DNA of 6,917 bases. It comes from Calditrichota bacterium (GTDB lineage Bacteria > Zixibacteria > MSB-5A5 > GN15 > FEB-12). The notes beneath the pieces are model-generated. The model did not search any database and was not told the origin of the DNA. It worked only from the letters and a program-made list of their open reading frames with translations. The position numbers were made by a program, and so were the translations under genes. Shown here piece by piece: positions 1 to 6,579 of the stretch; position 1 is the stretch's first letter, and every line of letters starts with the position of its first letter. The DNA is taken from assembly GCA_030641085.1 (NCBI GenBank), contig DAOWIC010000253.1, positions 1 through 6,917 on the forward strand, written 5' to 3'.

Positions 1-1083
1 TCGGGCGAGTTCGTGGTCACCAAGCACAAAAACACAGGCGGCATTGTCTCGGAAAAAACGGTCAAGGAGCAGCTTGTGTACGAGATGGGGGACCCATCCA
101 ATTACATCTCTCCCGACGGTATCGCGCGCTTCGACACGATCCAGCTTGCTCCGGAACAGTCGGACCGAGTGCGAGTCTTCGGCGTCAAGGGTCGTCCCGA
201 GCCGGATCATCTGAAAGTATCGATGTCATTCGAAGATGGCTGGAAATCGAACGGTGCGGTATTGGTCTCCGGTCCGAATGTCGGCGAGAAGGCGAAGATC
301 ATCGCCGACATCTTCTGGAACAAGCTCAACCATAAATTCGAGGCCACTCGTACCGATATGATCGGTTCCGGCACGATCTGGCCGGGACATCTGTCGCCGT
401 GCGAATCGAACGAAATCCTGCTGCGCTTCAGTGTCCGCGACCACGATGCTGAGAAAGTGCGCGAGTTCGGCAAGGCGCTCTCGACTTTGATTCTATCCGG
501 TCCGGCCGGCATGGCCGTGACCACAGGCGGCCGCCCGAAACCATCGCGCGTCATCGCCTACTGGCCGGCGCTGATGCATCGCAGCCGCGTCAAGGCGAAA
601 GTGCTGGTGGTGGGTACTGACGGCGAGGAAGACTTTCACGAGATTTCATTCCCGATCCGCGTGCGCTCGACGCTGCCGTTGGAGACACCGTCAGTCGCTG
701 CGGCCAAATCCAAAAAGAAGCCAATAGGAAAGCCGCAGGCGGTCAAGTTGCGCCGAATCTGCTACGCTCGCTCCGGCGACAAGGGCGATACCTGCAATAT
801 CGGCGTTCTCGCCCGCACACCGGAGATTTATGACTGGCTGGTGGACAACCTCACCGCCGATAAAGTGCGTCGGTATTTCGAAGGGATCACACTGGGCGAA
901 GTCATTCGTTACGAACTGGACAATATACACGGTCTGAATTTTCTGCTCGAGGAGACGCTTGGTGGCGGAGGCACCAAATCTCTGATGATCGACCCGCAGG
1001 GCAAGACGCTGGCACAGGCGCTCCTGGAAATGACGGTCAAGGTGCCGTTGTCACTATTGAAAAGCAAACAGGTGAAGAGTTAA
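1..1083 (+). CDS. AtuA/DUF1446-family acyclic terpene utilization-like protein, C-terminal part (5' end outside window)
   Basis: The reading frame is open from the first base, so the gene starts upstream; the GTG at 13 is internal. 360 residues are visible. The first ~225 match my recollection of the C-terminal half of the AtuA (DUF1446) core: [11 protein letters not shown] near the start, then [13 protein letters not shown] at about 85-123. A Lys/Pro/Ala-rich linker follows (about 682-747, with [11 protein letters not shown]). The last ~100 residues form the small AtuA-like ferredoxin-fold domain, with the signature [14 protein letters not shown] at 766-807 and a Gly-rich LGGGGTKSL segment near 958-984. 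The biochemical role of AtuA proteins is not established; AtuA is named for its place in the Pseudomonas citronellol/geraniol (atu) cluster. The gene ends 2 bases before the carboxylase beta subunit, so the two are almost certainly co-transcribed. I infer a role tied to branched-chain acyl-CoA carboxylation. Family assignment is firm; function is not. Confidence 0.88.
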   Translation, partial: SGEFVVTKHKNTGGIVSEKTVKEQLVYEMGDPSNYISPDGIARFDTIQLAPEQSDRVRVFGVKGRPEPDHLKVSMSFEDGWKSNGAVLVSGPNVGEKAKIIADIFWNKLNHKFEATRTDMIGSGTIWPGHLSPCESNEILLRFSVRDHDAEKVREFGKALSTLILSGPAGMAVTTGGRPKPSRVIAYWPALMHRSRVKAKVLVVGTDGEEDFHEISFPIRVRSTLPLETPSVAAAKSKKKPIGKPQAVKLRRICYARSGDKGDTCNIGVLARTPEIYDWLVDNLTADKVRRYFEGITLGEVIRYELDNIHGLNFLLEETLGGGGTKSLMIDPQGKTLAQALLEMTVKVPLSLLKSKQVKS

Positions 1084-1085
1084 CC

Positions 1086-2693
1086 ATGTATCGTATTGAA
1101 TCCAAAATCGACACCAAATCCAATATCTACAAGGACAACTACGAAGCGAATCGAGCACTGCATCTGGAGTTCAAGGAGAGACTCGACAAGGTCAAGTTAG
1201 GGGGACCGGAAAAGTCAAGGAAGCGCCATGTCGATCGGGGCAAGCTGCTTTCGCGCGATCGCCTGGCCAAACTGCTCGATAAAAACACGCCCTTTCTGGA
1301 ACTGAGTCCGCTGGCGGCGTACGACATGTATAACAACGATGCGCCCGCCGCCGGCATCATCACCGGTATCGGCGTGGTGCACGGCCGCGAGGTGATGGTC
1401 ATCGTCAACGATGCCACTGTCAAGGGCGGCACCTATTACCCGATAACGATCCTCAAGCATGCCCGGGCACAGGAGATTGCCGAGACGAACAACCTGCCGT
1501 GTATCTCGCTGGTCGACTCGGGGGGTATCTTCCTGCCGCTTCAATCGGGCACATTCCCGGACAAGGATCATTTCGGGCGCATCTTTTATAACATGGCCCG
1601 TATGTCGGCCAAGAGCATCCCACAGATATCGGCTGTCCTGGGTTCCTGCACCGCCGGAGGAGCTTATCTGCCGGCGATGTCGGACGAGACGATCATTGTC
1701 CGCAAGCAGGGAACGATCTTTATCGGCGGCCCGCCGCTGGTCAAGGCCGCCACCGGGGAAGTCGTTACCGCCGAGGAACTGGGCGGCGCCGATGTGCACT
1801 GCCGCACATCGGGGGTCAGCGATCATTACGCCCAGAACGACGAGCACGCGATTCAGATCTGCCGCAATATCGTGGAAAACCTGAACCGTTCGCCGCAATG
1901 GGAACTGGATCGCTCCATGCCGGAGGATCCTCATTACGATCCGGAAGAATTGTACGGCGTGGTGTCATCCGATACCCGCAAGCCGTACGATATCCGAGAG
2001 GTGATCGCCCGGCTGGTCGACGGCTCGCGGTTCCACGAGTTCAAGGAGCTTTACGGTACCACTCTGGTCACCGGTTTTGCTCGTATCATGGGCTATCCGG
2101 TCGGCATCCTGGGCAACAACGGCATACTCTTCTCCGAATCATCGCTCAAGGGAGCACATTTTATCGAACTGTGCACCGAGCGCAAAATACCGCTGCTCTT
2201 TTTACAGAACATCTCCGGTTTTATTGTCGGGCGGCAGTACGAGGCGGGCGGTATCGCCCGTGACGGCGCCAAGCTGGTTCATGCCGTGGCCAACGCCCAG
2301 GTCCCGAAATTTACGCTGGTGGTCGGCGGTTCCTACGGAGCCGGCAACTATGCCATGTGCGGCCGGGGATATTTCCCGCGCCTGATGTGGATGTGGCCCA
2401 ACGCCCGTATCTGTGTCATGGGTGGCGAGCAGGCGGCCGATGTTCTGGCGTCCGTCAAGATCAGGCAGCTTGAAAAAGAGGGCACCAAGCTTACCGAGGA
2501 GCAGATCAAGGCAATTCGCCAGCCGATTATCGCAAAATACGAAGCGGAATCCACTCCGTATTATTCCGGCGCCCGCATGTGGGATGACGGGATGATCGGG
2601 ATGACCGAGTCGCGCCAGATGCTGGCGATGGGGATTGCCATGTCGTTGAACACGGCGATCCCGGATCAGAAATACGGCATCTTTAGGATGTAA
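1086..2693 (+). CDS. mccB: Acyl-CoA carboxylase carboxyltransferase (beta) subunit, methylcrotonyl-CoA carboxylase type
   Basis: At 535 residues this is the usual length for the beta subunit of 3-methylcrotonyl-CoA or geranyl-CoA carboxylase. It transfers the carboxyl group from carboxybiotin to the gamma-carbon of the enoyl-CoA. Two crotonase-fold carboxyltransferase halves are visible. The N half has [18 protein letters not shown] (residues 48-65), [15 protein letters not shown] (161-175) and the acyl-CoA/oxyanion loop [16 protein letters not shown] (186-201). The C half has [13 protein letters not shown] (374-386), the biotin-side loop [16 protein letters not shown] (414-429) and [10 protein letters not shown] (446-455), which is typical of the MCC group. 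The ATG lies 2 bases after the preceding stop, with a modest AGGTGA about 10 bases upstream, inside the previous gene. No residue is obviously missing. The hydratase next door favours methylcrotonyl-CoA as substrate; the AtuA-like neighbour keeps geranyl-CoA (AtuC-like) possible. A propionyl-CoA carboxylase is less likely given these motifs. Confidence 0.93.
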   Translation: MYRIESKIDTKSNIYKDNYEANRALHLEFKERLDKVKLGGPEKSRKRHVDRGKLLSRDRLAKLLDKNTPFLELSPLAAYDMYNNDAPAAGIITGIGVVHGREVMVIVNDATVKGGTYYPITILKHARAQEIAETNNLPCISLVDSGGIFLPLQSGTFPDKDHFGRIFYNMARMSAKSIPQISAVLGSCTAGGAYLPAMSDETIIVRKQGTIFIGGPPLVKAATGEVVTAEELGGADVHCRTSGVSDHYAQNDEHAIQICRNIVENLNRSPQWELDRSMPEDPHYDPEELYGVVSSDTRKPYDIREVIARLVDGSRFHEFKELYGTTLVTGFARIMGYPVGILGNNGILFSESSLKGAHFIELCTERKIPLLFLQNISGFIVGRQYEAGGIARDGAKLVHAVANAQVPKFTLVVGGSYGAGNYAMCGRGYFPRLMWMWPNARICVMGGEQAADVLASVKIRQLEKEGTKLTEEQIKAIRQPIIAKYEAESTPYYSGARMWDDGMIGMTESRQMLAMGIAMSLNTAIPDQKYGIFRM

Positions 2694-2711
2694 CTACGGC
2701 AGAGGATCGAT

Positions 2712-3497
2712 ATGGAATATACTACTGTCAAATATGAGAAGCGCGACTCTGTCGGTTATATCAATTTCAACCGGCCGGAGATCCACAACGCCTTCAATTC
2801 GACCGTCATCGACGAAATGGCGCATCTCTTTAGCGCTCTCCAGAAGGACGATGATCTGCGACTGGTCGTGCTGACCGGCGAGGGTAAGTCGTTTTGCGCC
2901 GGGGCCGATCTCAACTGGATGCGCTCGGTGATCGACCAGTCGTTTGAGGAAAACCTCAACGAATCCAACCGCTTGGCTGATCTCTTTTACCAGATATACA
3001 CTTTCCGGCGACCGGTGATCGGCAGGATTAACGGCGCTGCTATCGGCGGTGGTACGGGCTTTGTGGCGGTCTGCGATATAGCTATTGCCGCCCGGCGGGC
3101 GAAGTTCTCTTTTTCCGAGGTCAAGATCGGCGTTGTGCCGGCCTGTATCGGGCCGTATGTAATCAGGAAGATGGGCGAGGGCAAGGCGCGCGAGTTGTTT
3201 ATCACCGGTGAGCGCATGGGCGCCGACCGTGCTCACGAGGTCGGGTTGGTTAACAAGGTCGTCGACGATGACAAGCTCGACGAAGAAGTAAACAGCCTGA
3301 TTGAGTTTATCCTTTCGTCCGGGCCGGAGGCGGTTGCCATGGCCAAGAAGCTTGTCAGCGAGGTGCCGAATATGTCGCCGGATGAATTTAAGCCGTACAC
3401 CGCCGAGATGATCGCCCGACTGCGGGTCTCCGACGAGGGACAGGAGGGGATGGACGCTTTCCTGAACAAACGGGCACCGAAATGGGTCAAAAAGTGA
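2712..3497 (+). CDS. liuC: Enoyl-CoA hydratase/isomerase family protein, probable methylglutaconyl-CoA hydratase (LiuC-like)
   Basis: This 261-residue crotonase-fold protein has the usual length of a single-domain enoyl-CoA hydratase. The first oxyanion-hole segment is FCAGADLNWM (61-70), and the second is NGAAIGGGTGFVAVCDIA (107-124), followed by FSFSEVKIGVVPACIGPYV (132-150). Glu136 matches one of the two catalytic glutamates of classical hydratases; the other position is a Gly (residue 116, in GGGTG). As I recall, bacterial LiuC-type methylglutaconyl-CoA hydratases show the same pattern, along with the VPA-x-I-x-PYV motif, so I read it as a subfamily mark and not a defect. The reaction would be hydration of 3-methylglutaconyl-CoA to HMG-CoA, directly after the carboxylase step. 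The start is supported by AGAGGA at 2701-2706, five bases before the ATG. It sits 18 bases after mccB and 13 before the biotin carboxylase. An isohexenylglutaconyl-CoA hydratase (AtuE-like) is the main alternative. Confidence 0.85.
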   Translation: MEYTTVKYEKRDSVGYINFNRPEIHNAFNSTVIDEMAHLFSALQKDDDLRLVVLTGEGKSFCAGADLNWMRSVIDQSFEENLNESNRLADLFYQIYTFRRPVIGRINGAAIGGGTGFVAVCDIAIAARRAKFSFSEVKIGVVPACIGPYVIRKMGEGKARELFITGERMGADRAHEVGLVNKVVDDDKLDEEVNSLIEFILSSGPEAVAMAKKLVSEVPNMSPDEFKPYTAEMIARLRVSDEGQEGMDAFLNKRAPKWVKK

Positions 3498-3510
3498 GGC
3501 AGGGTCTGAG

Positions 3511-4224
3511 ATGAGTGCTACTGAGAAGAAACTGTTCAACAAGATACTGGTCGCCAATCGATCCGAAATCGCCATCCGGGTGATGAACGCCTGTCGCGTG
3601 CTCGGCATCCCGAGTGTGGCCGTCTATTCCGACGCCGATGTCAGCAGCAAGCATCGCCTGTATGCCGACGAGGCGATCAATATCGGTCCGCCGCCACCCC
3701 GGGAATCCTATCTCGACATAGACAAGCTCATCGAGGCAGCCCGACTGGTTGGCGCCGATGCGATTCATCCCGGCTACGGTTTCCTGGCCGAGAACCCACA
3801 GTTCGCCGAGCGCTGTCGCGCCGAGAAGATCGCATTTATCGGTCCATCGCCGGAGGCGATCAGACTGCTGGGAAACAAGATCGAGTCACGCATAAAAATG
3901 GCCGATACAAGTGTCCCGCTGATTCCCGGCATGAAAAGTTCCGACGCCGATATCGGCAAGTATCAGAAAGCGGCCGACGAGGCCGGGTATCCGGTTATTA
4001 TCAAGGCGGCTGCCGGAGGTGGTGGCAAAGGCATGCGTGTGGTCAACGCCGCCGACGAGTTGTCCGATGCGATCGATGCCGCCCGGCGCGAAGCCAAAAA
4101 CGCCTTCGACGACGAGACGGTCTATCTCGAGAAGTATATCGTTAATCCGCCGCTGAATGGAGCACTCTCTTTCAAAAATATGCACGGTGTTACCAGAAGA
4201 TTATCGAAGAGACTCCGTCGGTAG
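3511..4224 (+). CDS. Biotin carboxylase, N-terminal half of a broken gene (reads out of frame after about 4146)
   Basis: The first 212 residues are a normal biotin carboxylase start: biotin-carboxylase N domain with ANRSEIAIRV (15-24) and HPGYGFLAEN (86-95), then the ATP-grasp part with GNKIESR (Lys123), YPVIIKAAAGGGGKGM (160-175, Lys165 and the Gly-rich loop) and VYLEKYIVN (204-212). The expected continuation PRH-x-E-F-Q is absent. The frame instead reads across an inverted segment and stops at 4222-4224 after about 25 nonsense residues. The enzyme uses ATP and bicarbonate to carboxylate biotin on the carrier encoded just downstream, and would pair with the beta subunit upstream. As written, the product lacks the conserved active-site His of PRH, the Gln of SIQRR and the whole C-terminal domain, so it should be inactive. 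The remainder of the gene is found at 4191-5003. A weak SD-like GGCAGGG lies 7 bases before the ATG. Confidence 0.88.
   Translation: MSATEKKLFNKILVANRSEIAIRVMNACRVLGIPSVAVYSDADVSSKHRLYADEAINIGPPPPRESYLDIDKLIEAARLVGADAIHPGYGFLAENPQFAERCRAEKIAFIGPSPEAIRLLGNKIESRIKMADTSVPLIPGMKSSDADIGKYQKAADEAGYPVIIKAAAGGGGKGMRVVNAADELSDAIDAARREAKNAFDDETVYLEKYIVNPPLNGALSFKNMHGVTRRLSKRLRR
4147..4190 (-). other. Inverted 44-bp segment of the biotin carboxylase gene, with an adjacent ~43-bp deletion
   Basis: Read on the - strand, 4194 down to 4147 encodes GNTVHIFERECSIQRR, a hallmark biotin carboxylase stretch that belongs on the + strand exactly here. The + strand before it (to 4146) ends ...EKYIVN, and the + strand after it (from 4191) resumes with YQKIIEE. 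Family alignment from memory calls for about 31 residues (93 bases) between these flanks; only 50 bases are present. Reversing 4147-4190 and adding 43 bases (for PRH...KHG plus one base) gives one open frame of 512 codons. The right breakpoint carries TACC, whose reverse complement GGTA fits the Gly-Asn codons at the other end of the inverted piece, so a 4-bp inverted repeat may have guided the event. The missing 43 bases are inferred, not seen. Confidence 0.85.
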
Positions 4225-4250
4225 CGGTTGACGACGAACTCAGGGCGCGC

Positions 4251-5003
4251 ATGGGCACCGATGCTGTCAAGGTCGCCCAGGCCTCGGGCTACACCAACGC
4301 CGGGACAGTTGAGTTCCTGCTCGATGACACCGGCCACTACTATTTTCTCGAGATGAATACCCGGATTCAGGTAGAGCACCCGATCACCGAGATGGTCACC
4401 GGGACCGATCTGGTTGTCGAACAGATTCGCATCGCGGCCGGCGAGCCGATCTCAGAGCAGTTCCATTCGCTGACTCAGCGCGGACACGCTATCGAATGCC
4501 GGATCTATGCCGAGGACGGTGAGAATAACTTCATGCCGTCGACCGGTTTGATCCACCACTATTCCGAACCGGTCGGTCCGGGGGTACGGGTCGATTCCGG
4601 CGTGGTCAAAGGCAGCGAGATCACTATTGATTATGATCCGATCATGGCCAAGCTGATTGTCCACGCGCCGGACCGAGATACCGCCATCACGAAAATGATC
4701 GACGCCCTGAACGGCTACAAAATCCTCGGCGTCAAAACATCGAAGAAGTTCATGGTCGACTGCATGCGGCATCCGGAGTTTGTCGCCGGGCGGACTTTCA
4801 CCAGCTTTATCGACGACCACATGGGCGACCGCGATACCGATCACTCAGACTTCAAAGAGGCAGCCGCGGCAGCCGCGACCGTTGCCGCGGTCAACACGGT
4901 CAACGGCTCCGGCATGCCATCGGCCGGTCGGGCAAGCGCCGGAATACCTACCCCCTGGCAAGTGCTGGGGAACCTTCAGATTGGAGATTCGATCCATGAA
5001 TAG
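4251..5003 (+). CDS. Biotin carboxylase, C-terminal half of a broken gene (homology begins at 4191)
   Basis: This is the rest of the gene that starts at 3511. The frame matches biotin carboxylase from 4191 (YQKIIEETPSVAVDD...); the first in-frame ATG is at 4251 but has no convincing ribosome binding site, so it is probably not a native start. Visible parts are the end of the ATP-grasp domain, with the catalytic EMNTRIQVEH at 4350-4379, and the biotin carboxylase C domain, with AIECRIYAED near 4489-4518, an FMPSTG segment, DYDPIMAKL and the usual ending near FTSFIDDHM. About 50 further residues follow: an Ala-rich tail, then TPWQVLGNLQIGDSIHE. PWxxLG resembles the segment that joins the biotin carboxylase and BT domains in fused alpha subunits. 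The stop overlaps the start of the carrier gene by 8 bases (ATGAATAG), which suggests translational coupling. With the scar repaired the full protein would be about 511 residues. Confidence 0.87.
   Translation: MGTDAVKVAQASGYTNAGTVEFLLDDTGHYYFLEMNTRIQVEHPITEMVTGTDLVVEQIRIAAGEPISEQFHSLTQRGHAIECRIYAEDGENNFMPSTGLIHHYSEPVGPGVRVDSGVVKGSEITIDYDPIMAKLIVHAPDRDTAITKMIDALNGYKILGVKTSKKFMVDCMRHPEFVAGRTFTSFIDDHMGDRDTDHSDFKEAAAAAATVAAVNTVNGSGMPSAGRASAGIPTPWQVLGNLQIGDSIHE
4859..4905 (+). repeat. Two 9-bp tandem duplications in the Ala-rich tail of the biotin carboxylase gene
   Basis: GGCAGCCGC occurs twice in tandem at 4859-4876, and CGGTCAACA/CGGTCAACG at 4888-4905 (8 of 9 bases identical). The 9-base unit keeps the frame and lengthens the low-complexity tail AAAAAATVAAVNTVNGSG. 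Slippage expansion of a flexible linker is the simplest reading. Confidence 0.6.
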
Positions 5004-5493
5004 TCACGAGTTTCTTTTCGACGACGAGGTCGTCTCCACGGTCTTTGAAAAGTCCAAAGAAGGTTTCAAGGTAGTGGCGGGGGAGAAGGAATTCTTTTTC
5101 CAGCCGGTGGGCGAAAATCTGTACCGGGTGAATATCAACGGCACCAACCATCAGGCGGCCGTCGTCGCCTACAAGGGCACCTACTATATCGACATTGACT
5201 CGGTTCTCATCGAACTGACCGAACCCTCCGAAGATGGATTCGCCGGTGGAGCCGGTGGCCAGGCCGGTGAGAAGGATAAGGTATTCGCCCCCATGCCGGG
5301 CAAGATTGTCAAGATCCTTGTCGAGGTCGGCGACGATGTTACCGAGAAGCAGGCGATGGTGATTGTCGAGGCGATGAAGATGGAAAACCAGGTCAACTGT
5401 AAAGCGAAGGGGAAGGTCAAGGCGGTCAACTTCGCCGCCGGTGACCAGGTTGATACCGAGACGCCGATTATCGAATTGCAGTTGGAAGAATAG
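4996..5493 (+). CDS. Biotin carboxyl carrier protein of acyl-CoA carboxylase, with BT-like N-terminal region
   Basis: This 165-residue protein carries the covalently bound biotin that shuttles CO2 between the biotin carboxylase and the beta subunit. The biotinyl domain covers about residues 96-163: FAPMPGKIVKI (97-107) and the biotinylation motif EAMKMEN, with Lys128 as the acceptor, followed by the usual GD-x-V turn near 149-152. Residues 1-76 form a beta-rich segment (FKVVAGEKEFFFQPV, YRVNINGTNHQAAVVA) that resembles the BT domain linking carrier and carboxyltransferase in MCC/PCC alpha subunits. A Gly-rich hinge (81-92) separates the two. The ATG at 4996 is chosen over an upstream in-frame ATG at 4780 because it gives a sensible domain start, has TTGGAG 9 bases before it and overlaps the previous stop by 8 bases. 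The longer frame would encode a Pro/Ser/Arg-rich shadow of the biotin carboxylase. It is the last gene of the operon. Confidence 0.9.
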   Translation: MNSHEFLFDDEVVSTVFEKSKEGFKVVAGEKEFFFQPVGENLYRVNINGTNHQAAVVAYKGTYYIDIDSVLIELTEPSEDGFAGGAGGQAGEKDKVFAPMPGKIVKILVEVGDDVTEKQAMVIVEAMKMENQVNCKAKGKVKAVNFAAGDQVDTETPIIELQLEE

Positions 5494-5569
5494 ATTTGTT
5501 CGACGGTTGTCCCTGCATTATCCGGGCAGAGTTTCAGAAGCGTTCGCATACCAGCATTTCATGAAAGCC

Positions 5570-5605
5570 AAAAAAAGACCGGAGCCACGCTCCGGTCTTG
5601 TCTTT
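5570..5605. terminator. Bidirectional intrinsic terminator between convergent genes
   Basis: A perfect 11-bp stem AAGACCGGAGC / GCTCCGGTCTT (5575-5585 and 5589-5599) closes on a 3-base loop CAC. On the - strand it is followed by a run of seven T (A7 at 5570-5576, overlapping the stem base), a strong terminator for the beta-barrel gene. On the + strand GTCTTTTC follows, a weaker U-tract for the carboxylase operon, which stops 77 bases earlier. The rest of 5494-5622 shows no gene. Confidence 0.85.
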
Positions 5606-5622
5606 TCAGAATATAAATCCTG

Positions 5623-6237
5623 CTACAGCTTGATTCCCAATGTGATCGGGATCATAATCAGGTTGTCACCATCCTGCTTGATATTGACATATCTGCCTTG
5701 CAGGAATAAGGTAATCATCGGCGCCGCCTGAAATTCGATCCCGCCGCCGAGATTGAAGTAAAACTTGGTTTCGTTATCAAAATCATATGCCACCAGGTCA
5801 GCAGGATTCAGGACGGTAGTGATATCGGATTGTGAAATGCTGGCAAAGCCTACTCCGGCCAGCCCAAACGGCTTGATCGGCATTCCGGGCGCGCTAAGCG
5901 AAAAACGCGCGTCGACACCGTACATCCAGATATTCTTCATGCCGCCCTCGGTGCCGGCGTCAATGAGGGCGTCGAGCGTACGGATTTCGTCCCAGTCCAT
6001 CAACATGGCGTGGTATTCCACTTTACCAACAAATTGGATAAACGGATAGGCGTTGAAACCCAGTCCGGCGGTGGCGTGGAAGCTATTCTTATGCGTATCC
6101 TTAAAAAGGTCCGGGGCAGAGGGGGCGGTCAGCCCGCCGCCGGCATAAATATTGAACGGCTTGCTCGGAACCTGTGCCGATCCTGTCAGAGCAAACACCA
6201 ACACCAGGGCGATAACCAGATAGAACGTCTTCTTCAT
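5623..6237 (-). CDS. Outer membrane beta-barrel protein (small porin/OmpX-like fold)
   Basis: This protein of 204 residues starts with a classical Sec signal peptide: MKK, a hydrophobic core (YLVIALVLVFALTG), then GSA-Q, giving likely cleavage after Ala21; there is no lipobox Cys. The mature part alternates short polar and aromatic/aliphatic strands typical of an 8-stranded barrel: FNIYAGGGLTA, FHATAGLGFNAYP, FVGKVEYHAML, WMYGVDARFSLSA, KPFGLAGVGFAS, FYFNLGGGIEFQ, ITLFLQGRYVNI and a last strand IMIPITLGIKL. It ends in Leu, not the frequent terminal Phe. The start at 6237 is fixed by an AAGGAGG 5 bases upstream (6243-6249); the longer in-frame start at 6273 would put 12 residues before the signal peptide. 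It is convergent with the carboxylase operon and has no evident functional link to it. The specific family and any ligand are not recognisable. Confidence 0.85.
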   Translation of the reverse strand: MKKTFYLVIALVLVFALTGSAQVPSKPFNIYAGGGLTAPSAPDLFKDTHKNSFHATAGLGFNAYPFIQFVGKVEYHAMLMDWDEIRTLDALIDAGTEGGMKNIWMYGVDARFSLSAPGMPIKPFGLAGVGFASISQSDITTVLNPADLVAYDFDNETKFYFNLGGGIEFQAAPMITLFLQGRYVNIKQDGDNLIMIPITLGIKL

Positions 6238-6242
6238 GTGAA

Positions 6243-6249
6243 CCTCCTT
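6243..6249 (-). promoter_or_regulatory. Strong ribosome binding site of the beta-barrel gene
   Basis: On the - strand AAGGAGG sits 5 bases before the ATG at 6237. It is a near-complete anti-16S match and decides the start in favour of MKK over the upstream MAEG option. It is the strongest such site in the window and suggests an abundantly made protein. Confidence 0.85.
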
Positions 6250-6308
6250 ACTTGCAGTGATTCCTTCTGCCATCTATTCGACAATCCATTGCCTTACCTT
6301 TAAGAAAA

Positions 6309-6327
6309 TCGCGCCCCGTAAGCGCGA
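6309..6327 (-). promoter_or_regulatory. Hairpin in the likely leader of the beta-barrel mRNA
   Basis: TCGCGC and GCGCGA (6-bp arms) flank a 7-base loop. On the - strand the hairpin is followed by TTTTC. If transcription starts upstream of it (higher coordinates), this would be a weak leader terminator or attenuator about 70 bases before the start codon. Function is not shown. Confidence 0.3.
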
Positions 6328-6461
6328 AAAGCCTGCCGCGAATCGGTCCAAGGCCGCCCTATAAATGCCCAAACTGGCCGCCGAAAACAAAATAAAAATC
6401 CTGAAGATTCATACAATATTCACACACCGCTCCTGCCCGGTTACGCTTTCACGGTTCGTGT

Positions 6462-6504
6462 ATCGCTTGTATTAGTCGCGATGACTCGTTGATAGACAAG
6501 CGAT
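6462..6504. repeat. Nested inverted repeat in the divergent spacer
   Basis: Perfect 9-bp arms ATCGCTTGT (6462-6470) and ACAAGCGAT (6496-6504) enclose 25 bases. Those 25 bases contain a second dyad, AGTC / GACT (6474-6477 and 6483-6486), around TCGCGA. A further copy of the core, ATCGCGAC at 6540-6547, is the reverse complement of GTCGCGAT at 6475-6482. Possible operator or structured leader; no regulator is identified. Confidence 0.5.
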
Positions 6505-6563
6505 TCAAGTTTTCGGTTTTTTCCGAAGCCGATGTGGAAATCGCGACAATCGGGACCGTATTT

Positions 6564-6579
6564 TGTGAAACGATTCACT
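6564..6579. promoter_or_regulatory. CRP/FNR-family-like operator upstream of the thiolase promoter
   Basis: TGTGA-N6-TCACT matches 9 of 10 half-site bases of the classical CRP palindrome TGTGA-N6-TCACA. The inner 14-mer GTGAAACGATTCAC is symmetric in 6 of 7 pairs. Its centre, 6571.5, lies about 41.5 bases before the start expected from the adjacent -10, which is the position of a class II activator. The site abuts the -35 at 6579. A related regulator family, or chance, cannot be excluded. Confidence 0.5.

Noticed and set aside
13..15. GTG start for the AtuA-like gene
   Set aside because: The frame stays open upstream to the window edge and conserved AtuA sequence is already under way, so the true start is outside.
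1215..1934. Minus-strand ORF of 239 codons opposite the beta subunit
   Set aside because: It is the antisense shadow of conserved carboxyltransferase coding, with Arg/Asp/His-rich composition and no family motif.
2694..3608. Long minus-strand ORF of 304 codons opposite the hydratase
   Set aside because: It lies wholly antisense to a well-conserved crotonase gene, shows no recognisable motif and is explained by codon bias in a GC-rich gene.
3886..4185. Minus-strand ORF whose first residues read VHIFERECSIQRR, as if a biotin carboxylase piece were encoded antisense
   Set aside because: Only about 16 residues match the family, and the rest is the antisense of the N-terminal half. It is the inverted scar, not a gene.
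4141..4194. Phase-variable invertible switch
   Set aside because: The candidate inverted repeats are only 4 bp, no recombinase is visible and about 43 bases are missing, so flipping back would not restore the gene.
4138..4250. Programmed ribosomal frameshift or a single-base sequencing error joining the two biotin carboxylase halves
   Set aside because: About 29 conserved residues are missing or inverted between the halves, so no one-base shift rebuilds the protein. No slippery sequence was seen.
4780..4995. Longer N-terminus for the carrier protein starting at 4780
   Set aside because: The extra 72 residues are an out-of-frame reading of biotin carboxylase, and the ATG at 4996 has its own SD and overlap with the stop.
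6238..6273. Longer N-terminus (MAEG...) for the beta-barrel protein
   Set aside because: AAGGAGG lies between that start and MKK, and the signal peptide begins at MKK.
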